Assembly: GCA_041581135.1 (NCBI GenBank)
Contig: JBFGCM010000015.1
Location: 1 to 50,026 of the forward strand
Length of the DNA: 50,026 bases
Source of the DNA: JBFGCM01 sp041581135
GTDB taxonomy: Bacteria; Actinomycetota; Acidimicrobiia; Spongiisociales; UBA5794
Direction of reading: 5' to 3'
The notes below the pieces were generated by a model. The model did not search any database, was not told the origin of the DNA, and saw nothing but the letters and a program-made list of their open reading frames with translations. The position numbers and the translations under genes were made by a program. Shown here one piece after another: positions 43,891 through 50,026 of the stretch (positions within the stretch are counted from its first letter, which is position 1; every line of letters begins with the position of its first letter).

Positions 43891-44549
43891 TGAGCGGATT
43901 CGTCTGCGTCTACCCGGAGCAGCCGAGTGCGGCCCTCACCGAAGCGCTGTTGGCGTGCGGGTTTCAGCCGGTGCCGGTGGACTCGGTCGCGGGCGTAGCC
44001 GAGCGGCAACCCGAGGGGGGCTGGCAGGCGGCCGTGGTGGAACTCGGTGATCAACCCGACCTGGCCGCAATCGTGGCCGGCAAGCTGCGAGACGAGCTCG
44101 ACCTGCCCGTGCTGTTGGTCGCGGACCGCACCTACACATCGGATCTGCTGGAGCACTCCGAGTTCGACGATTTCATCCTGACCCCGCTCGACCGAGCCGA
44201 GTTCCGGGTGCGCATGGCGGGCCTGGGCGCTGCCGACGCCGGCGAGGACGCTGCCGAGGATGTGTTGCGGTTCCGCGACCTCGAGCTGAACACCGCCACC
44301 TATCAGGCCACGGTCGGCGGAGACCCGTGTGACCTCACCTACATGGAGTACGAGCTGCTGCGGTTCTTCGTGGCCAATCCGGTGCGGGTGTGGAGCCGTG
44401 AGCAGATCCTGTCGAAGGTCTGGGGATACGACTACTTCGGAGGATCTCGCACTGTCGATGTGCACGTCCGCCGGCTTCGTGCCAAGTTGGGCGAGGAGCG
44501 ATCGTCGTGGATCTCGACGGTGCGGTCGGTGGGCTACCGCTTCGGCTGA
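43890..44549 (+). CDS. glnR: GlnR-like OmpR-family transcription regulator
   Basis: A 219-residue protein. The N-terminal ~115 residues form a receiver-like domain without the phosphorylation Asp (AAVVELGDQPD where DxxxxD-type sites are expected), as in GlnR. The C-terminal winged helix (about 127-219) contains LTYMEYELLRFFVANP and WGYDYFGGSRTVDVHVRRLRAKLG, very close to known GlnR. It probably senses nitrogen state and controls the two synthetases through the box upstream. Translation is coupled to glnA. Confidence 0.75.
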   Translation: MSGFVCVYPEQPSAALTEALLACGFQPVPVDSVAGVAERQPEGGWQAAVVELGDQPDLAAIVAGKLRDELDLPVLLVADRTYTSDLLEHSEFDDFILTPLDRAEFRVRMAGLGAADAGEDAAEDVLRFRDLELNTATYQATVGGDPCDLTYMEYELLRFFVANPVRVWSREQILSKVWGYDYFGGSRTVDVHVRRLRAKLGEERSSWISTVRSVGYRFG

Positions 44550-44740
44550 AACCGGACTGGCAGTCCACCTCGCCGGGCCTTGCCAGAGGATGGCTCCACC
44601 CCACTCGGTTCGCTCGTGAGTACGGTTGGGTGATTCCGAAGGCGCCATCCGTGTCGCCACCCGAAGCGAACTGAAAGACACGCCATGACCTCGATCAGAG
44701 GCCGCCCCGCAGCGGCCGAACCATCCGAAGGGCCGGCCAC

Positions 44741-45115
44741 GTGACAGCGCCGCACACCGCCGTCCTCGTCGAAGACGATCCCGGCATCTCACGGCTGATC
44801 GCGACGATTCTCGACCCGGCGAACTACGACGTCATCACGGTTGCCGATGGGAACGATGCCGTCCCGCTGATCGCCGATGTACAGCCGGACGTGGTGCTGC
44901 TGGACATCGCACTGCCGGGACGCAACGGGTGGGAGATACTCACCGACCTGCGCGAGCAGGCGGGAACCGCGGAGATACCCGTCATCGTGGTGACCGCCCA
45001 TGGTCAATCGGGATGGGAGGAGAAGGCCATCGACCTCGGCGCCAGCGCCTACATCGAGAAGCCGTTCAGGATGCGTCAGCTCCTCGACGCCGTCGAGGCA
45101 GTCGAGGCCGACTAG
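44741..45115 (+). CDS. CheY-like stand-alone response regulator receiver
   Basis: A 124-residue receiver domain from a GTG. Conserved residues are present: EDD near the start (11-13), phosphorylation Asp in VVLLDIALPGRNGWE (about D55), the Thr in VIVVTAHG and Lys in YIEKPF. No output domain, so it should act by protein contact or phosphotransfer. It lies 190 bp after the GlnR-like gene. The cognate kinase is unknown. Confidence 0.9.
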   Translation: MTAPHTAVLVEDDPGISRLIATILDPANYDVITVADGNDAVPLIADVQPDVVLLDIALPGRNGWEILTDLREQAGTAEIPVIVVTAHGQSGWEEKAIDLGASAYIEKPFRMRQLLDAVEAVEAD

Positions 45116-45151
45116 CGGTGACGACCGGGGAGATCGGCACCGGCGGCGTGC

Positions 45152-46666
<1,515 letters not shown>

Positions 46667-46678
46667 GGTTCGCCTCCC

Positions 46679-47059
46679 TCAGCGCGCTGCGATGACCTCG
46701 ATCTCCACGGCGTAGCCACCGGGCAGTGCCCCGGCTTGGATCGTGGTGCGAGCCGGCGGGTCATCGTCGAAGTACTCGCCATAGATGTCGTTGAAGAGGG
46801 GAAAGTCCTGGATGTCGGCGAGGTACACCGTCGTCTTGACGATGTCGGCGCGGGACAGCCCGAGGTCGGACAGAATCAGTCCGATGTTGTCCATGACCCG
46901 CCGTGTCTGCTCGGCGGTGCCTCCCGGCATGGGCGCATTGGTCTCGGGGTTGATGGCGACCTGACCGGACAGGAAGACCAGCCCTCCTGCCTCGGCTGCG
47001 ATCGAGTAGGGGCCGATGGGGTCTGGCCCGCTTGGAGCCGCGTGTATCTGTTTGGCCAC
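46679..47059 (-). CDS. ridA: RidA family enamine/imine deaminase
   Basis: A 126-residue RidA protein with the family pattern PDPIGPYSIAAEAGGLVFLSGQ, then IVKTTVYLADIQDF and the substrate-binding Arg in PPARTTIQAGALP, ending VEIEVIAAR. Members hydrolyse reactive enamines and imines in the cytosol; the archetypal Arg is present. It is the first gene of a two-gene operon with the ALDH7-type dehydrogenase. Confidence 0.92.
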   Translation of the reverse strand: MAKQIHAAPSGPDPIGPYSIAAEAGGLVFLSGQVAINPETNAPMPGGTAEQTRRVMDNIGLILSDLGLSRADIVKTTVYLADIQDFPLFNDIYGEYFDDDPPARTTIQAGALPGGYAVEIEVIAAR

Positions 47060-47174
47060 AGTGGGGTGATCCTCTCGTCGATGGGCCCAGGGTATCGCGC
47101 CGCAGGTGGGTGGCGCAGCGCCCGGAACGTCGGAAGAGCTGGTGCGTTCGACGACGGGCCGAGGCCCGACGGGC

Positions 47175-47561
47175 TCAGCTGAAGGACTGACCGCAGCCGC
47201 AGCTACGGGTCTGGTTCGGGTTGTTGATGGCGAACCCGGAACCCTGCAAGCCGCCGTCGTTGTAGTCGATCACGGCGCCCTTGAGCATCGGAACGCTCTC
47301 GGCGTCGACGACGAGCTTCACGCCGTCGGTCTCGCTCACCACGTCGGTGTCGTCGATCTTCGAATCGAAGTACATCTCGTACGAGAAACCGGAGCAGCCG
47401 CCGGGGCGCACGGCCAGACGCAGGGCCTCCACGTCGCCGCCCTCGGCGGCCATGAGCTCGGCGACCTTGGCGGCAGCGGGCGACGTCAGCGAAGCCTGCC
47501 GGACCGGCGCGGTCGGGAACCCGAGGTTGACCGTCTGGGTGTCGTCGCTGTTCGTGATCAT
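47175..47561 (-). CDS. erpA: Fe-S cluster insertion protein, HesB/IscA/ErpA type
   Basis: A protein of about 128 residues from the ATG at 47561 (MITNSDDTQTVNLGF); the frame runs further upstream without support. Three conserved cysteines are present: GGCSGFSYEM and C-terminal RSCGCG. ALRLAVRPGGCSGF, then DTDVV and GFAINNPN, match A-type carriers that deliver [2Fe-2S]/[4Fe-4S] clusters. ErpA versus IscA cannot be separated with certainty. It is divergent from the Mrp-type Fe-S ATPase with ~140 bp between starts. Confidence 0.88.
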   Translation of the reverse strand: MITNSDDTQTVNLGFPTAPVRQASLTSPAAAKVAELMAAEGGDVEALRLAVRPGGCSGFSYEMYFDSKIDDTDVVSETDGVKLVVDAESVPMLKGAVIDYNDGGLQGSGFAINNPNQTRSCGCGQSFS

Positions 47562-47701
47562 TCGGACCGGATCCTCCGCTGTCGTGTTGCCCGCGTCGGG
47601 ACTCCGTGCCTGTATCGGCACGATCTCCATAGAGTATAAGGGCCGTTCGGATCACCGGGAACCGTTCGGGCTGAGCTCAGACGACCCTACGATTGAGGGC
47701 C

Positions 47702-48847
47702 ATGGCACCCGTCACATCCCACGACATCGAGAGCGCGCTGCGCGGCGTCGTCGACCCCGAGCTGGGGGGCGACATCGTCGAGCTGGGCATGGTGCGCGAC
47801 ATCGACATCGACGGCGGGGACGTCACCATCGGCGTCGCCCTCACCATCGCGGCGTGCCCGATGCGTGATCAGATCGAATCCGACGTCATCCGCAAGGTCG
47901 AAGCGCTTCCCGGCGTGGATGCGGCATCGGTGCGGGTGACCGCCATGACCCAGGAGGAACGGTCCGAGCTCATGGCGAAGGCTCGATTCAAGGCCCGCGA
48001 GGATGCGGCGCCGACCACGATCAATCCCCTCACCCGGGTCATCGCCATCAGCTCCGGCAAGGGCGGCGTGGGCAAGTCCTCCCTCAGCGTGAACTTGGCC
48101 GTGGCCATCCACGGTCAGGGCTACAAGGTGGGCTTGCTGGACGCCGACATCTGGGGCTTCTCGGTGCCACGCATGCTGGGCGTCGCCGACCAGAAGCTCG
48201 AAGCCTCCGACAACGGCAAGATCATCCCGCTGCGGGCCCAGGGCCTCCAGCTGGTCTCGACGGGCCTGATCGTGGAGGACGAGAACACGGCACTCATGTG
48301 GCGTGGCCTCATGCTGTCGAAGGCGCTGGAACAGTTCCTGCGGGACGTGGCGTGGGACCGCGACCTCGACTACCTGGTGCTGGACATGCCACCGGGCACC
48401 GGCGACATCCAGATGGCCCTCGCCCGCCTCCTGCCCCAAGCCGAGATGGTGGTGGTCACCACACCGCAGCTGGCAGCCCAGAAGGTGGCGGCGCGCGTCG
48501 CGGACATGGCCCGTCGCTCGTACATGCCGGTGATCGGCGTCATCGAGAACATGTCCGGATTCACGGCCGACGACGGCACCCACTACCCGCTATTCGGCGC
48601 CGGAGGGGGCAGAGAACTCGCCGACGACCTGGGACTGCCCCTCATCGGGCAGATCCCCCTCGACCCCTACGTCGTGTCCGGCGGCGACGATGGCGCCCCG
48701 GTGGTGACGGCCCACCCGGAGTCCCCGGCCGCAACGGCCATCGTGGCCGCGGCCAAGGAGCTCACGGCGCTCATCCCGCCCGCGGAAGACGAGACGTGCA
48801 CGGCGCGGATCGCCGTCATCGCAGAGCAGCTGGAGGCTCTGGGCTGA
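47702..48847 (+). CDS. mrp: Mrp/NBP35-type Fe-S carrier ATPase with N-terminal MIP18 domain
   Basis: A 381-residue protein. Residues 5-80 are a MIP18/DUF59 domain (SALRGVVDPELGGDIVELGM, AACPMRDQIES). Residues ~105-365 are a P-loop ATPase with GKGGVGKS (119-126), LLDADIWGFSVPRMLG and LDMPPGTGD. The Fe-S binding CxxC of many ApbC proteins is missing: VIENMSGFTADDGTHYPLFG lacks it. This matches my recollection of actinobacterial homologues. Role: likely Fe-S cluster trafficking. Confidence 0.92.
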   Translation: MAPVTSHDIESALRGVVDPELGGDIVELGMVRDIDIDGGDVTIGVALTIAACPMRDQIESDVIRKVEALPGVDAASVRVTAMTQEERSELMAKARFKAREDAAPTTINPLTRVIAISSGKGGVGKSSLSVNLAVAIHGQGYKVGLLDADIWGFSVPRMLGVADQKLEASDNGKIIPLRAQGLQLVSTGLIVEDENTALMWRGLMLSKALEQFLRDVAWDRDLDYLVLDMPPGTGDIQMALARLLPQAEMVVVTTPQLAAQKVAARVADMARRSYMPVIGVIENMSGFTADDGTHYPLFGAGGGRELADDLGLPLIGQIPLDPYVVSGGDDGAPVVTAHPESPAATAIVAAAKELTALIPPAEDETCTARIAVIAEQLEALG

Positions 48848-48923
48848 GGGGCGGCGCGCCGGGTTGGCTGCGGCGCGGCTCACGGGACCGGACGAAGCGC
48901 CGTGTTCCTGGGCACGGCCGGCA

Positions 48924-49035
48924 ATCTCGTCACGGGAAGTCCGACTCATCGAGGACCTGGCATCGTTGCGAGACCTCGCGATCTCGTCTCACGGGAAGTC
49001 CGACCCGTCGAGGAGCTGGCATCGTTGCGAGACCT
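48924..49035. repeat. Two-unit tandem repeat after mrp
   Basis: Units at 48924-48976 and 48981-49035 share ATCTCGTCACGGGAAGTCCG, a CGTCGAGG/CATCGAGG stretch and CTGGCATCGTTGCGAGACCT with a few differences (two inserted bases in unit 2). No coding sequence is recognisable across 48848-49043. No CRISPR-like regularity is seen beyond two copies. Confidence 0.8.
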
Positions 49036-49043
49036 GCCTCGTA

Positions 49044-50026
49044 CTACCCGCAGAGCTCGTTGATCATCGGGTGGGGCTTGGCCGCGGCGCCTCCGTTGGG
49101 GTGGTACTCGAAGTGGAGGTGGGGGATGTGGCTCGGAGCGTTGCCCGTCGTGCCCACCGTGCCGATGAACTCGCCCACCGTCACCCGCTGGCCCACCGAC
49201 AACCCGGGGGCGTGGGCATCGAGGTGGGCGTAGTAGAACTCGTCGCCGCTGTCGCCGTTCAGCCAGATGCTGTTGCCCCCAAGAGACGTGTTGTACCGCA
49301 AGCTGCCGATCACGCCCGATTCGATGGCCACGAGCGGCGTGCCCTTGGCCGCCAGCATGTCGACGCCCTGGTGCAGACGTGAGCCCCGAGGAGCCAGCCA
49401 GTCGTCATACCAGGTGGCCACCCCGTCCACCGGACACACCCGGCCCGAAGCCGAAGGCGGCGGCGGAGCCGCCGTGGTCGTGGTGGCCGGCACGGCGGTG
49501 GTCGTGGTGGTACCGGCGTCATCGCCGCCCTCTGACGGTGCCGCAGTGGTCGTGGTGGCGGCCACGGCGGCCGCAGCTTCGGCGGCGGCCGCGGCGGCGG
49601 CAGCGGCAGCGGCCTCGGCAGCCCGCCGTTCCTCCTCGCGGCGTCGCTCCTCCTCCTGGCGCTTCCAGGTGGCGACGACGGCCTGGTACTCGGCATTCGC
49701 CTCTTCGAGGCGCGACGTGATCTGCGCAGTCAAGTCGTTGATCTCTGCGACCACCGCCTCCTGCTTGTCCAAGGTCCGCAGCATCTCGTCTTGCTGGTGC
49801 TCATAGCTGGCCTGCAGCGCCTCGAGCCGGGCCAGCACCTCCTCGGACCGGGCCGTGACGGTCTGGAGATAGGAAACCGCCACCGGAAGATCCTGGAGCG
49901 ACTCGGCACTGAACATGGTGAGCAATCCGAAGTCGCCTGCCGACATGTACAGCTCACGCATCACGTCGAACGCCTCCGCCTTCACCACGGTGAGCTCGCT
50001 CTCGGTGGCGGCGATTGAGAGGATCA
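49044..50026 (-). CDS. M23 family metallopeptidase with coiled coil, 5'-truncated by window edge
   Basis: The frame is open to the last base, so the N-terminus (probably with a signal peptide) is outside. Visible order: a coiled-coil region (EEVLARLEALQASYEHQQDE through a Glu/Arg/Ala-rich stretch), a Thr/Ala/Pro linker, then an M23 endopeptidase domain with the zinc residues of HQGVDM (His, Asp) and HLHFE (HxH), and GTPLVAIESGVI, YAHLDAHAPGLSVGQ. It resembles EnvC/NlpD-like wall hydrolases or their activators; all zinc ligands are present, so it could be active. It should cut peptidoglycan cross-links outside the cell. Confidence 0.9.
   Translation of the reverse strand, partial: ILSIAATESELTVVKAEAFDVMRELYMSAGDFGLLTMFSAESLQDLPVAVSYLQTVTARSEEVLARLEALQASYEHQQDEMLRTLDKQEAVVAEINDLTAQITSRLEEANAEYQAVVATWKRQEEERRREEERRAAEAAAAAAAAAAAEAAAAVAATTTTAAPSEGGDDAGTTTTTAVPATTTTAAPPPPSASGRVCPVDGVATWYDDWLAPRGSRLHQGVDMLAAKGTPLVAIESGVIGSLRYNTSLGGNSIWLNGDSGDEFYYAHLDAHAPGLSVGQRVTVGEFIGTVGTTGNAPSHIPHLHFEYHPNGGAAAKPHPMINELCG

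Noticed and set aside
48848..49043. CRISPR array or small protein after mrp
   Set aside because: Only two units, not identical, with a 4-base gap and no spacer regularity; no frame has a start with a ribosome-binding site.

Overview
The window is about 50 kb of GC-rich, densely coded DNA in which most genes use GTG/TTG/ATG starts and the short spacers typical of Actinobacteria. A DUF3151 protein, a GlnR-type regulator with an atypical receiver, short type I and type II glutamine synthetases side by side, a Mrp ATPase without the CxxC pair, and many Thr/Ala-rich linkers after lipoboxes point to a high-GC actinobacterium, probably Acidimicrobiia-like. The class assignment is inference. No replication, phage or conjugation genes were found.

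Layout. 1-3.4 kb: the 3' part of a GNAT gene, a PlsC-type acyltransferase and a DUF4397/PASTA membrane protein. 3.5-3.8 kb: tRNA-Lys with a second copy of its 3' end and downstream flank. 3.8-9.9 kb: SET-domain protein, VOC protein, Mth938-like protein, flavin reductase, alpha/beta hydrolase, beta-propeller lipoprotein, quinone oxidoreductase-like enzyme and a membrane protein. 9.9-12.8 kb: a low-density, accessory-looking segment. A complete rhodanese lipoprotein gene lies on one side and a detached copy of its last ~103 bp on the other. Between them are two RRM proteins, a small beta-rich ORF, a charged coiled-coil ORF and a 67-residue protein made of 16-residue repeats. 13.1-13.5 kb: tRNA-Glu, -Asp and -Phe. 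14.4-17.6 kb: leucine-type dehydrogenase and a fused branched-chain 2-oxoacid dehydrogenase E1, a branched-chain amino acid catabolic pair. 17.7-26.7 kb: GNAT, DUF3151, hydantoinase/oxoprolinase A and B, an Nfu N-domain protein, two methyltransferases, a LysM protein with a partner, and a tandem FKBP lipoprotein. 26.7-29 kb: a pterin operon (PTR1-like reductase, FolB, fused FolK-FolE). 29-33.3 kb: sugar transferase, NodU/CmcH-type carbamoyltransferase, a small membrane protein and a beta-lactamase-fold lipoprotein.

33.4-34.4 kb holds the most unusual gene. It is a DUF3179 protein interrupted by a single in-frame TGA exactly where the family has its conserved Cys (consensus YCPLC, here W-TGA-PLC). 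The frame is open on both sides for 336 codons and a hairpin follows the TGA directly. The simplest reading is a UxxC selenoprotein, apparently a new family.

34.4-40.9 kb: an M24-fold protein lacking metal ligands, a CRTAC1-like beta-propeller, and a xylose-type ABC transporter (xylF-hairpin-xylH-half-size xylG). 41.3-45.1 kb: a nitrogen cluster with divergent glnII and glnA around a four-half-site GlnR-like box, a GlnR-like regulator overlapping glnA, and a CheY-like protein. 45.1-50 kb: RidA and an ALDH7-type dehydrogenase, divergent ErpA-type and Mrp Fe-S genes, a two-unit intergenic repeat, and an M23 peptidase cut off by the window end.
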